From NCBI RefSeq assembly GCF_001434835.1, contig NZ_AZDV01000005.1:451248-515247 (forward strand): 64,000 nt of DNA, read 5' to 3'. This document shows positions 16,879 to 25,494 of this stretch, piece after piece. The translations under genes were made by a program, and so were the position numbers. Each line of letters opens with the position of its first letter. Position 1 is the first letter of the stretch. The notes beneath the pieces were generated by a model, which saw nothing but the letters and a program-made list of their open reading frames with translations, searched no databases and had not been told where the DNA came from. The DNA comes from Levilactobacillus acidifarinae DSM 19394 = JCM 15949 (lineage in GTDB: Bacteria; Bacillota; Bacilli; Lactobacillales; Lactobacillaceae).

Positions 16879-17761
16879 GTTAACCATCGGGGGCCTCGCC
16901 ATCGTGTTGGTTTTAGCCATCTTTATTCCCAGTGTCTTGTGGCTACACCAGCGGGTCGCCCACTATAAAACGAATTATCGGACCCCACTGGATCCCACCA
17001 TCATGGTGCCGGGATCCAGTGCCAGTCAGGACCGGTTCGACACCCTGATTACCCAGTTGCGGGAGGAAACCAAGACCGCGCACAGCGTGTTGAAGGTCAA
17101 GGTCGCCACCAACGGTCAATTATCCTATACCGGGAGTATTCGGCGGGGGGATAACCAACCGTTCATCGTGATTGCCTTTGAGAATAACCACGACGGGTAT
17201 ACCAATATTAATAAGCAGGCGCAGTGGTTAAACGTTGCCTTCAAATCACTGGTTAAGACCTACCATTTCAACCATTTCTCGGCGCTGGGTCACTCCAACG
17301 GGGGGCTCATTTTAAGCCTCTTCTTGGAAAACTATTTCGCGCAAACTAAAAACGTGACGATCGATCGGTTAATGACCATCGCCACGCCGTACAATATGGA
17401 ATCCGACAGTACCACCACGGAAACCGATATGTTAAAAGAACTGATTGCCGGGCGCAGCAAGTTGCCCAAAAATCTAACGGTGTACTCGGTGGCTGGGACG
17501 GAAAACTATTCCAGTGACGGCACCGTTCCCGCTAACAGTGTTAACCAGGGGAAGTACGTGTTCCAGAATCACGTGGCGCACTACACCCAGATTACCGTGA
17601 CGGGGGACGATACGACCCACTCGGATTTGCCACAAAATAAGCAAATCGTACTGTTGATTCGGCAGTATCTCCTGCAAGAAACCGTTCCCGAAAAATCGCC
17701 AACCAAGAAGCGGCGCCGGGTCAGCCGGGCGGCCGATGTCCGTGACGCCGGCCTACAGTAA
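16868..17761 (+). CDS. Membrane-anchored DUF915-type alpha/beta hydrolase (second of three)
   Basis: A 297-residue protein. One N-terminal membrane segment (about residues 6-28) puts the hydrolase domain outside the cell. The nucleophile elbow is GHSNGG (Ser143); the PGSSAS segment near residue 48 is the oxyanion region; candidate Asp and His lie in SSDGTVP and THSDLP. The C-terminal tail is Arg/Lys-rich. The ATG overlaps the permease gene by 11 bases with AGGAGG 9 bases upstream, so it is translationally coupled. The co-transcription with a permease-like protein suggests joint action on a cell-envelope or external substrate; this is inference. Confidence 0.85.
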   Translation: MRRKLTIGGLAIVLVLAIFIPSVLWLHQRVAHYKTNYRTPLDPTIMVPGSSASQDRFDTLITQLREETKTAHSVLKVKVATNGQLSYTGSIRRGDNQPFIVIAFENNHDGYTNINKQAQWLNVAFKSLVKTYHFNHFSALGHSNGGLILSLFLENYFAQTKNVTIDRLMTIATPYNMESDSTTTETDMLKELIAGRSKLPKNLTVYSVAGTENYSSDGTVPANSVNQGKYVFQNHVAHYTQITVTGDDTTHSDLPQNKQIVLLIRQYLLQETVPEKSPTKKRRRVSRAADVRDAGLQ

Positions 17762-17773
17762 GGAGGTTATCCC

Positions 17774-18631
17774 GTGAATTTTCGGCAACTCGAATACTTT
17801 TTAGCCGTGGCGAACGCCGGGCAGATTACGGCGGCGGCCCAGCAACTGCACATGGCCCAACCACCACTGAGTTACCAACTTAAACAATTAGAAACCGACT
17901 TGGGGGTACAACTTTTGCATCGCACGTCCAGTGGCACCAGTTTGACGCCGGCGGGACAGTTGTTACGCGACTATGCCCAACAACTGCTCGACCTGCGTAA
18001 CCGGGCGGACAGCCAGGTGCGCTCACTGGGTCAGGGCCTCGCGGGGGTCCTGTCGGTGGGGGTCATCTCATCGTCGATCGGGGCAACGCCCAACGCCAAG
18101 CTCCGCACCCTGACCCGCCACTACCCTAAGGTACAGATTCGACTGTTTGAGGACAACACTTATGGCCTAATTGACCGGTTGGAAAAACAGTTGATTGACG
18201 TGGCCATCGTGCGCACCCCCTTTACCGGCCCCCACTTGGCTAGTAAGGAACTGAAATCGGAGGCCATGGCGGCCGTGGTGCCGCACAAGTACGATCATTT
18301 TGCGGGGGCGACCATCCAGGTTGAAGACCTGGCAACGGTCCCGTTGATCATCTACCGGCGCTTCGAAAGTCTTTTTCAGGCGACGTTTCGGCAACAGGCC
18401 ATTACGCCATTTATCGCGTGCACCTGCGACGATGCTCGGACCGCGGTGCAGTGGGCCAACGCCCAAATGGGGGTGGCCATTGTGCCGCAATCCGTGGCGG
18501 AGCAAGGGAGCGACCCCCAGACCAGCATTCGACCGATTCGGTACCGACCGTGGCGAACGACGCTCAAGCTGGTTTGGCCCGAACAGGTCACGCCCAGTCC
18601 GTTACTCCAACGATTTATTGATAGCTACTAA
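17774..18631 (+). CDS. LysR-family transcriptional regulator
   Basis: A 285-residue LysR regulator: N-terminal winged helix (MNFRQLEYFLAVANAG, ITAAAQQLHMAQPPLSYQLKQLE) and a periplasmic-binding-like effector domain from about residue 90. The start is GTG 17774; AAGGAGG overlaps the stop of the hydrolase gene, 7 bases before it. LysR proteins are usually divergent from their targets, but here the gene is last in the permease-hydrolase operon, so it probably regulates that operon or a distant one. Confidence 0.93.
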   Translation: MNFRQLEYFLAVANAGQITAAAQQLHMAQPPLSYQLKQLETDLGVQLLHRTSSGTSLTPAGQLLRDYAQQLLDLRNRADSQVRSLGQGLAGVLSVGVISSSIGATPNAKLRTLTRHYPKVQIRLFEDNTYGLIDRLEKQLIDVAIVRTPFTGPHLASKELKSEAMAAVVPHKYDHFAGATIQVEDLATVPLIIYRRFESLFQATFRQQAITPFIACTCDDARTAVQWANAQMGVAIVPQSVAEQGSDPQTSIRPIRYRPWRTTLKLVWPEQVTPSPLLQRFIDSY

Positions 18632-18655
18632 TTGAAGCATATTTCAGATACAAAT

Positions 18656-18700
18656 TAAACGACGTTGCCATATTTTTTAAGTATGGCAACGTCGTTTTAG
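18656..18700 (+). terminator. Terminator after the LysR gene
   Basis: A perfect 16-bp stem (AAACGACGTTGCCATA with its complement), a 9-base loop and T run. Confidence 0.95.
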
Positions 18701-18960
18701 TCTGTAATCGGTTACTTGGCCCGTTTAAGGCCGTTTGGCTATGGGAATTAGGGTAACTAACGCACCTCAACAGAAAATAATAGTTTGGTTCTAAATTCAC
18801 ATGCAAAGCAATATCTATTGAATAAGACTATGTTAACAACAATCTATATTGTGCAATGTAAACAAACTTGGCTCGTCAGACCGAGTAATCCCGCTTGCTC
18901 CCATCTCCGGAAAAGTTGATAATCAAAGGTGTTAAGAAACGAATCGAGGGGGATCAACTC
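18701..18960. other. Intergenic stretch upstream of the TauE gene
   Basis: AT-rich. A TTGT...ACAA dyad near 18849-18866 faintly resembles Rex or Fnr sites but has wrong half-site spacing. GAGGGGG at 18946-18952 is the ribosome binding site of the next gene. Confidence 0.4.
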
Positions 18961-19806
18961 ATGGGACAAACTGCCTTAATCATGTTAGGGGTAGGAATTT
19001 TCGCCGGGATCGCCGGTGCCATTCTGGGAATCGGTGGGGGCATGATCATTACCCCCATCCTGACCTTGGGAATGGGATTAAATATTAAATACGCGATTGG
19101 GGCCAGTATCATTGCCGTGATTGCGACCAGTTCGGGTTCGACCATCGCGTATCTTCGCGATAACGTGTTGAACTTACGGGTGGCCATGTTTTTGGAAATT
19201 GCGACCACCATTGGGGCCATCGTCGGGGCGTTACTGACCGGCGTGTTGGACCCCAAGTACCTGTACTTGTTGTTTGGCTGCCTGCTGGTGTTTTCAAGTT
19301 GGAATATGTACCGGAAGTTGCGGCGCGGTCAGGAAGTCTTACAACGGGTCGAACCGGATAAGATTGCGACCAAGCTGAAGCTTAACGGGTCGTACTACGA
19401 TAAAGCCGAGATGAAGGACGTCGACTACCAGGTCGAAAACGTGCCGGCCGGGTTCTCCGTGATGTTTGGGGCCGGCGTAGCCAGTGGCCTGTTGGGCATT
19501 GGGTCCGGGGCGTTTAAGGTCATGGCGATGGACACCTTCATGAAGATGCCGCTGAAGCCGTCGAGTTCAACGTCCAACCTGATGATGGGGGTCACCGCAG
19601 CGGCCAGTGCCACGGTCTACTTCTTTAACGGCTCGATCTTACCCACCATTGCCGTACCGATGGCGTTAGGGATCTTAGTTGGGGCCGTCTTGGGGTCGCG
19701 CATCATGCAGATCTTACCGTCGCGCTGGATTCGAATCGTGTTCATTCCGGTGCTACTCTACATTGGTGGTCAGATGTTGTTTAAAGGATTGGGGGTTCAC
19801 TTCTAA
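18961..19806 (+). CDS. TauE/SafE family anion permease
   Basis: A 281-residue membrane protein with the duplicated TauE/SafE arrangement: two halves of about four helices, each opening with a Gly-rich segment (GAILGIGGGMIITPIL at about residue 20 and ASGLLGIGSGAFKV at about 176). Between them is a polar linker (about residues 118-160). Family members export or import sulfonates, sulfite, sulfoacetate and related organic anions. The start is ATG 18961, 8 bases after GAGGGGG. The stop overlaps the ATG of the next gene by one base, a pairing of TauE and DUF1634 proteins commonly seen in Firmicutes. Confidence 0.9.
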   Translation: MGQTALIMLGVGIFAGIAGAILGIGGGMIITPILTLGMGLNIKYAIGASIIAVIATSSGSTIAYLRDNVLNLRVAMFLEIATTIGAIVGALLTGVLDPKYLYLLFGCLLVFSSWNMYRKLRRGQEVLQRVEPDKIATKLKLNGSYYDKAEMKDVDYQVENVPAGFSVMFGAGVASGLLGIGSGAFKVMAMDTFMKMPLKPSSSTSNLMMGVTAAASATVYFFNGSILPTIAVPMALGILVGAVLGSRIMQILPSRWIRIVFIPVLLYIGGQMLFKGLGVHF

Positions 19807-20183
19807 TGGCAGAAAAACCAACGACGGCGCGAGAAATGGCGCAAGTTGAAACCATTATTGGCCGAATCTTACAGGTCGGTGTGATCTTCTCGGCGGTAAT
19901 CATGGCCATTGGCTTGGTCATGTTTTTAGCAACTGGGCATTCCGGTTATCCGGGAACCACGATGCCCTTGACGATGGGGGCCATTTTACTGGGGACCTGG
20001 CAACTGAAGCCCTTTGCCATCATGATGCTGGGCGTTTACTGTTTGATTTTGACGCCCGTGTTACGGGTGGTCGTGTCGATTTACGCCTTCTACAAGGAAA
20101 AAGATCACCTCTACGTGGCGATTACCACCACGGTACTGATTATTCTGATCATTGCTTTGGTGATCGGGGTCTACGGGAAATAA
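19806..20183 (+). CDS. DUF1634 family membrane protein
   Basis: A 125-residue protein with three hydrophobic helices (about residues 25-47, 68-92, 103-122) separated by short polar loops; this matches DUF1634. It is translationally coupled to the TauE gene (overlap of one base) and is presumably an accessory part of that permease. No catalytic or binding residues are known for the family. Confidence 0.82.
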   Translation: MAEKPTTAREMAQVETIIGRILQVGVIFSAVIMAIGLVMFLATGHSGYPGTTMPLTMGAILLGTWQLKPFAIMMLGVYCLILTPVLRVVVSIYAFYKEKDHLYVAITTTVLIILIIALVIGVYGK

Positions 20184-20194
20184 TCGGGAACAAC

Positions 20195-20226
20195 GGGTCT
20201 GCGACGATGGTCGGAGGCCCTTTTTG
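20195..20226 (+). terminator. Terminator after the TauE/DUF1634 pair
   Basis: GGGTCTGCGAC / GTCGGAGGCCC stem with GATG loop (two mismatches) followed by five T. Confidence 0.8.
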
Positions 20227-20281
20227 GGTCGTGGCGTTGGTGACTATGCTACACTAATCATTATTAATGAATTTATGAAAC

Positions 20282-20329
20282 GGCGGTTACCCGACTTGTT
20301 AAATTAATTTACAAGGTGGGCAACCGCCC
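20282..20329 (+). promoter_or_regulatory. 18-bp inverted repeat in the MFS exporter leader
   Basis: The arms GGCGGTTACCCGACTTGT and ACAAGGTGGGCAACCGCC pair with three non-Watson-Crick positions and flank an AT-rich 12-base centre. It lies about 20 bases before the ribosome binding site. It may be an attenuating hairpin or a two-site operator. Confidence 0.5.
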
Positions 20330-20359
20330 TGTAGGATAGTGAGGAGGGCTAACGAGCTC

Positions 20360-21577
20360 GTGGGGATGCAAAAACAGGAAGCCTGGCGGCGGAACCTGGC
20401 CGTGTTGTGGTTAGGAACCTTTATTGCTGGCATGGGATTTAGTGAAATTATGCCCTTTTTGTCCCTGTACGTGGATGATTTGGGAACCTTTACCAAAGGC
20501 CAACTGACCATGTACAGTGGGGTCACGTACGCGGTCACCTTTTTGGTCATCGCGATTGTGTCTCCAGTTTGGGGGCGGTTAGCGGACCGTAAAGGCCGCA
20601 AATTAATGCTCTTGCGGTCATCACTCGGGATGGCCGTCGTGATTGGGGCCATGGGTTTCGTGACCAACGTTTGGCAGCTAATTGGCCTACGGTTTTTGCA
20701 GGGCCTCTTTGCCGGCTACATCCCCAACGCCAGTGCGTTGGTGGCCGCGGAAACGCCGCGTAAGCAGAGTGGTCGGGCGCTGGGCGTATTGACCACGGGC
20801 TACGTGAGTGGGAACTTAATCGGTCCAGTTTTGGGCGGAATTCTCGCCCAGGTCTTTACGATTCGCTGGACCTTTGTGCTCACCGGAATCCTGTTGTTGA
20901 TTGTGTTTGCGCTTAGTGCCACGATGGTTCACGAACACTTTCAGCCCGTTACCCGCGACCAGCAGGCCCAGCGGGGGAGTGTCCTGAAAGCCTTTCAGAA
21001 TCCCAAGTTGATTCTGGTCTTGTTGACCTCGACCATGATTATCCAGATGGGCAACAACTCGATCACCCCAATCATTAGTCTGTACGTCCGGCAGTTAATG
21101 CACGGCGTGGGACCGGTCACCGTGGTGGCGGGGATCATTGCAGCGTTACCCGGAATTTCGACGTTATTGTCAGCCCCGAAACTCGGGGAATACGGTGATC
21201 GGCGCGGGACACAGCGCGTATTGATTTTTGGTTACGTGTTTGCGGTCCTGATGTACTTTCCCCAGGGATTTATCACCAGTGTGTGGTTGCTCGGGGTCTT
21301 TCGGTTCATGATCGGGATCTCCGACGGGGCCCTGTTCCCCGTCGTGCAGACCATGCTGACCAAAAACTCGCCGCAGGAACTCACGGGCACCGTGTTTAGT
21401 TGGAACCAGTCGTTTCAGGCGCTGGGAAGTATGCTGGGCTCGCTATTGGGTGGGCTGATTGCCAACTGGTTCAATTACAGCGGGGTCTTTACGTTTACCG
21501 CGCTAACCTTATTATTAAATTTTCTGTTGTTGTGGTGGTTGGTTCCCGAAATTCGCCACTGGCGACAACGGGCTTAG
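20360..21577 (+). CDS. MFS multidrug efflux transporter
   Basis: A 405-residue, 12-helix major facilitator protein. Motif A appears as GRLADRKGRKLML between TM2 and TM3, and motif C-like Gly/Pro pattern VSGNLIGPVLGGILAQ is in TM5, which marks drug:H+ antiporters. Similar LAB proteins are annotated as PmrA/TetA(P)-like exporters; the substrate is unknown. I chose GTG 20360, 12 bases after AGGAGG; ATG 20366 is possible but farther away. It is followed 11 bases later by the alarmone synthetase gene, so the two are probably co-transcribed. A long inverted repeat precedes the gene. Confidence 0.88.
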   Translation: MGMQKQEAWRRNLAVLWLGTFIAGMGFSEIMPFLSLYVDDLGTFTKGQLTMYSGVTYAVTFLVIAIVSPVWGRLADRKGRKLMLLRSSLGMAVVIGAMGFVTNVWQLIGLRFLQGLFAGYIPNASALVAAETPRKQSGRALGVLTTGYVSGNLIGPVLGGILAQVFTIRWTFVLTGILLLIVFALSATMVHEHFQPVTRDQQAQRGSVLKAFQNPKLILVLLTSTMIIQMGNNSITPIISLYVRQLMHGVGPVTVVAGIIAALPGISTLLSAPKLGEYGDRRGTQRVLIFGYVFAVLMYFPQGFITSVWLLGVFRFMIGISDGALFPVVQTMLTKNSPQELTGTVFSWNQSFQALGSMLGSLLGGLIANWFNYSGVFTFTALTLLLNFLLLWWLVPEIRHWRQRA

Positions 21578-21588
21578 GAGATTAAGTC

Positions 21589-22281
21589 ATGACTGAGGAA
21601 ACACCTAAAGAAAATTTACCCGCGGCCCTGGTCAACGACCCCACGTCGATCCAGGCCATCGATCAATTTCGTCAATTAATGTTAAATTACCGTAGCGCTA
21701 TTCAGGTGATGCGGACTAAGATTCGCTATCTCGATCAGGAATACCAGATTCAAAATGGCCATAGCCTGGTAGACAGCCTCCAATCGCGTATCAAATCGCC
21801 CGAAAGTATCTTGGAAAAGGTGCAACGGAAACACTTTGATTTTAACCTAAATACGTTGCCGAACGACATGCACGACATTGCCGGGATTCGGATCATCGTG
21901 CGGTTCGAAGACGATATCCAGGCCATGGAACAACGATTGGCGCGGCAACCGGATATTCGAATCTTACGACGCAAGGACTACATCACCCACCCCAAGGCCA
22001 ACGGTTACCGGAGCCTGCACCTGATTTTAGCGGTGCCGGTTTTCCTGGCGGCGGGGACGATTGAGGTCAAGGTGGAGGTTCAGATTCGGACGATTGCGAT
22101 GAATTTCTGGGCGTCACTGGAACACGAATTAAACTATAAAAAACAAATTTCGCACCAGGCGGAACTCAAACAAGAATTGTTAGAAAAGGCGAAACAGGTT
22201 CACGAACTGGACCACGATATGAACGCCATTAAAAATCAAATCCGCAATAGTGAACGTCCGGAAGGGCCTAAGACCATTTAA
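21589..22281 (+). CDS. relQ: Small alarmone (p)ppGpp synthetase, RelQ-like
   Basis: A 230-residue stand-alone RelA/SpoT synthetase domain without hydrolase or TGS domains. Family marks are the RIKSPESILEK segment (ATP-binding start), DIAGIRIIV, HPKANGYRSLH with the GTP-contact Tyr, EVQIRT and NFWASLEHELNYK. It transfers pyrophosphate from ATP to GTP or GDP in the stringent response, and in other Firmicutes forms a tetramer induced by cell-wall stress. Co-transcription with a drug exporter fits a stress-linked operon. The symbol is by similarity; it could equally be compared with YjbM. Confidence 0.92.
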   Translation: MTEETPKENLPAALVNDPTSIQAIDQFRQLMLNYRSAIQVMRTKIRYLDQEYQIQNGHSLVDSLQSRIKSPESILEKVQRKHFDFNLNTLPNDMHDIAGIRIIVRFEDDIQAMEQRLARQPDIRILRRKDYITHPKANGYRSLHLILAVPVFLAAGTIEVKVEVQIRTIAMNFWASLEHELNYKKQISHQAELKQELLEKAKQVHELDHDMNAIKNQIRNSERPEGPKTI

Positions 22282-22323
22282 AAGAGTCCCCCGACATCAA
22301 GGTAGGTGTCAGGGGACTCTTTG
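22280..22323. terminator. Bidirectional terminator between relQ and the AEC gene
   Basis: AAAGAGTCCCC and GGGGACTCTTT arms with additional GACA/TGTC pairing and T runs on both sides. Confidence 0.92.
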
Positions 22324-22332
22324 AGTTAAGGG

Positions 22333-23247
22333 TTAGTGTCCACCCAACGCTACGACCAACGGAATGGTCACCAAACTCAAGATGGTTGAGAGACTCATCA
22401 CGGCGATGGCCGGTGCGGCGTCGGCGTGGATTTGCAGGGTGAAGAGCACCACGATGCCGGCGACCGGGCAGGCAATCATGATGAGGGTGGTGGTGTAAGC
22501 AATCCCACTAACACCCAGCAGTGTTAAGATACCGGCGCCAAGCAACGGAAAGACGAGGTTGCGTAAAAATAATGTCAATCCCAACCAAGGGTTGAGCATT
22601 TGGCGACTTAACGTAATTTGGGCCAGGCTGTTCCCAATGACGATCATCGAAAGTGGGGTGTTGACGGATCCGACCGCCGTCACAATCCGGTTCAGGGTGC
22701 CGGGCAGGTGCCAACCGCTCAAGAAGAGCAAAATTCCCACCGCAATTGCGATGATGTTGGGATTCAATAGGACCTGGCGATACTGGTGATTGGCCGGAGC
22801 GTGAAACAGCCGAACGCCCAGCGTCCAACTGAACAGGTTGAACCCAGCGAGGGCGACCACGGCGTAGAAGACCCCGGTACTGCCGAACAGGGCACTAATG
22901 AGGGGAATCCCCATGAACCCAGCGTTGGAATAGATACTGCCGTACTGGGTAATTCGCCGGAGGTTGGGATCGCTGAGGTGGCCGAAAATTAACCAGGCTA
23001 ACAGGGTGACGACCACGTACCAGATGAAGGTTCCCGCGGCGGCCAGTAGGAATTGATGGAGTCGTGAGCCCGAAAAGGGTTGTTCAAAAGCCCCAATGAT
23101 TAAGCAAGGTGACACCACGTAGAGTAAGATGTTGGTCAGGTCGTTAGCGGTTTGAGCGTGCATGAAGTGACACTTATTAATCAGCACTCCAATCAGCATG
23201 AGACCGAACATGAGGATAATTTGATTGGTTAATTGGGCAAGTTGCAC
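22333..23247 (-). CDS. AEC (auxin efflux carrier) family transporter
   Basis: A 304-residue membrane protein of about 10 helices. The N-terminal half ends in the family's YGSIYSNAGFMGIPL motif (about residue 105), and the second half repeats as LMIVIGNSLAQ and ACPVAGIVVLFT. In LAB, members include malate permease MleP and uncharacterised organic-acid exporters. No malolactic gene is adjacent, so the substrate is open. Its transcript ends at the terminator shared with relQ. Confidence 0.9.
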   Translation of the reverse strand: MQLAQLTNQIILMFGLMLIGVLINKCHFMHAQTANDLTNILLYVVSPCLIIGAFEQPFSGSRLHQFLLAAAGTFIWYVVVTLLAWLIFGHLSDPNLRRITQYGSIYSNAGFMGIPLISALFGSTGVFYAVVALAGFNLFSWTLGVRLFHAPANHQYRQVLLNPNIIAIAVGILLFLSGWHLPGTLNRIVTAVGSVNTPLSMIVIGNSLAQITLSRQMLNPWLGLTLFLRNLVFPLLGAGILTLLGVSGIAYTTTLIMIACPVAGIVVLFTLQIHADAAPAIAVMSLSTILSLVTIPLVVALGGH

Positions 23248-23300
23248 AAAGTAACTTCCTTCCGTGAAACGTGTTTTTTAGGGAATTAGACCGGTCAACA

Positions 23301-23341
23301 CAAAACGACCGCAAAACCGGCGGGCTTTGCGGTCGTTTTTA
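23301..23341. terminator. Terminator between two minus-strand genes
   Basis: AAAACGACCGCAAA / CTTTGCGGTCGTTTT stem of about 14 bp; ends the small membrane-protein transcript before the AEC gene. Confidence 0.9.
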
Positions 23342-23388
23342 GTTATCCGGAGTTCCTCAACGTTGCCGTCGAGCAGCGGCGAATTGCT

Positions 23389-23589
23389 CTAGTTCTTCGC
23401 AGACTTCTTATCGCTACGGGCTAGTAACGTGATCCCGTTGACCGCGATCAGGGCAACGATAGCCATGGTGATACCTAATTGCATCGGCTTATAAGGCATT
23501 TGTTCCAATGATTGACCGACATACCCGATCACTTCACCAAAAATAACTGCCCAAACCACCACAACGATATTTGCTTCAAGCCACTTCAT
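23389..23589 (-). CDS. Small two-helix membrane protein (possibly DUF2929)
   Basis: A 66-residue protein with two hydrophobic helices (about residues 6-25 and 36-57) and a charged C-terminal tail (RSDKKSAKN). The segment VWAVIFGEVIGYVGQSL resembles the DUF2929 family of Firmicutes, whose role is unknown. The start is ATG 23589, with GAGGTGA about 6 bases upstream; the GTG three codons earlier lies inside that site. It stands between its own terminator and the divergent antiporter gene. Confidence 0.75.
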   Translation of the reverse strand: MKWLEANIVVVVWAVIFGEVIGYVGQSLEQMPYKPMQLGITMAIVALIAVNGITLLARSDKKSAKN

Positions 23590-23843
23590 CCGCGTCACCT
23601 CACAATCTCGTTAATCGTTATTAGTTTAACACGATTGACCGCTGACCGGTAGTTAAGATTTAGTTTGCCTCGCTAATTTTCTTAGCAGAGTCGTAGGGGT
23701 TGCGTTCACCCAGTAAACCAGATATACTTACTAGAATATTATAAACGGGTTGAAGCGACTGCTTTTCAAGAATGAGGTTGGCCTTGGGTTGGGCGACCAG
23801 AGGAGAAGTGGACGCTTTTTTTGTGTCCAAAAGGAGGGCCAAT

Positions 23844-25043
23844 ATGGAATTATTAGGAAATTTAACGTTGATTTTACTGGCAACCACCATTGTCGGACAC
23901 TTTAGTACGCGCATTGGCATTCCCGCGGTAATCGGGCAACTATTGGTGGGAATCGTCTTGGGGCCGGCCATGTTGGGCTGGTTACATTTAACGCACAATT
24001 TAGAGGGCTTCGCTGAAATTGGGGTCATCGTCTTAATGTTTATCGCGGGGCTCGAAAGTGACCTGCAATTACTGAAACGTTACCTAAAACCCAGCGTATT
24101 TGTGGCGATTCTGGGGGTTATCGTACCGGTGCTGGGAACCTTCTGGGTGGCAGAACTGTATCACTTGCCGCTGACGGAAAGCATGTTTCTGGGCGTGATC
24201 TTTGCGGCGACCTCGGTTTCCATCTCGGTCGAAGTCTTAAAAGAAATGAATGCCTTAAATAGCCGGGAAGGGACCACGATCCTGGGGGCCGCCGTGGTCG
24301 ATGACGTGTTGGCCGTGATTATCTTGAGTGTGTTGGTGTCGACTACCGGGACCGCGGTCGGTGGGCACACGTCCGGTAATTTGCTGGTAACCACGCTGAT
24401 GCAGGTCGTCTACTTTGCGGCCATCTACTTCGTGGTGAAGTGGTTGGCGCCGTACATGGCCAAGATGGGCAAACGGCTGATGATTCCGATGGGCGAGACG
24501 TTGATGGCCATCATCCTGTGTTTTGGGATGGCCTACGTGGCCGAACTGGTCGGCCTAAGCGACGTGGTGGGGGCCTTCTTCGCCGGGATCGCCATCTCCC
24601 AAACGTCCGTCAAATCAACGGTTGACCGGCACATTGAGCCGGTGGGTTACGCAGTCTTTATTCCGGTCTTCTTCGTTAGCATCGGGCTAAACATGGACTT
24701 TAACGGGTTAGGTAAGCAAATCGGGTTTATCCTGGTACTGACGGTCGTGGCCGTAGCTTCCAAGTTGATTGGGGCCGGTGGCGGGGCCAAGTTGGCCGGT
24801 TTCTCGTGGATGAGTTCCACAGCCGTCGGCGCCGGCATGGTCTCCCGGGGGGAAATGGCGTTGATTATCGCCCAGATTGGGTACCAGGCGAAGCTGATGT
24901 CGCCGGTCCGTTACTCGGCGATTGTCGCGGCCATTATCCTAGCTACGTTAGTCGCACCGTTCCTGTTACGCTTGACCATGAATCAGGTGACTAAGGGGCA
25001 AAAGGATCGCTCGAAGGTCCGACCATTAAATGATGAGCAATGA
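23844..25043 (+). CDS. CPA2-family Na+/H+ (or K+/H+) antiporter
   Basis: A 399-residue membrane protein of about 12-13 helices. The key ion-binding Asp pair is seen as VVDDV (Asp153, Asp154), as in NapA-type antiporters, together with GQLLVGIVLGP near the N terminus and SVEVLKEM in TM5. It exchanges Na+ (or K+) for H+, maintaining internal pH and ion balance during acid production. There is no C-terminal RCK or TrkA domain. The start at ATG 23844 is 6 bases after AAGGAGGG; 24 in-frame codons upstream have no ribosome binding site. Confidence 0.93.
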   Translation: MELLGNLTLILLATTIVGHFSTRIGIPAVIGQLLVGIVLGPAMLGWLHLTHNLEGFAEIGVIVLMFIAGLESDLQLLKRYLKPSVFVAILGVIVPVLGTFWVAELYHLPLTESMFLGVIFAATSVSISVEVLKEMNALNSREGTTILGAAVVDDVLAVIILSVLVSTTGTAVGGHTSGNLLVTTLMQVVYFAAIYFVVKWLAPYMAKMGKRLMIPMGETLMAIILCFGMAYVAELVGLSDVVGAFFAGIAISQTSVKSTVDRHIEPVGYAVFIPVFFVSIGLNMDFNGLGKQIGFILVLTVVAVASKLIGAGGGAKLAGFSWMSSTAVGAGMVSRGEMALIIAQIGYQAKLMSPVRYSAIVAAIILATLVAPFLLRLTMNQVTKGQKDRSKVRPLNDEQ

Positions 25044-25047
25044 ACGG

Positions 25048-25073
25048 GTCCCGCCAAGGTGCGGGGCTTTTTT
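25048..25073 (+). terminator. Terminator after the antiporter
   Basis: GTCCCGC / GCGGGGC stem, short loop, six T. Confidence 0.85.
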
Positions 25074-25253
25074 GGTTCGTCATGAAAAGTTATGGTGCCG
25101 GACATCGTGACACCAGTCCGGCAGACAGAAGTGGTAAAATAAGCCTGTCAATAGCGTTGGCCATTAAGCGGGGACTTGGTGGCCCATGATGCCCCCAAAT
25201 GATTTATGGTGGCGATGGAACGTTGGACGAAAGGGGAAGTAGGGGAGCACATT

Positions 25254-25433
25254 ATGAGACTGAGCTTTAACCATAAATTTTACCGGAACTGGCCCTTTTG
25301 GGTGGGGATTGCCTTTTTGGTCGGCGACGGCTGCTTGCGGCTTTTCGCGGGGATGTTGAGTGATCCGTTAGGGGTCATGATTGGCCTCATGTGGCTTGCC
25401 ATTGGCTTGTTTTATCCTCTGGGTCGACCTTAA
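25254..25433 (+). CDS. Small membrane protein, unknown
   Basis: A 59-residue protein with two hydrophobic segments (about residues 14-31 and 37-54) and a basic N terminus (MRLSFNHKFYRNW). I do not recognise a family. AGGGGAG sits 6 bases before ATG 25254, and a good terminator follows. The real existence of the gene is supported by its ribosome binding site and hydrophobic pattern only. Confidence 0.6.
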   Translation: MRLSFNHKFYRNWPFWVGIAFLVGDGCLRLFAGMLSDPLGVMIGLMWLAIGLFYPLGRP

Positions 25434-25476
25434 AAAGCCTCACCCGTAACGAATAACCGTTACGGGTGAGGCTTTT
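25432..25476. terminator. Bidirectional terminator before the YfhO gene
   Basis: A perfect 18-bp stem (AAAGCCTCACCCGTAACG with its complement) with T-rich flanks on both strands. Confidence 0.95.
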
Positions 25477-25494
25477 AGCATGCAGTGATGACGA

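Noticed and set aside
18849..18866. Rex or Fnr/Crp site before the TauE gene
   Set aside because: Half-sites are short and one base out of register with the known consensus.
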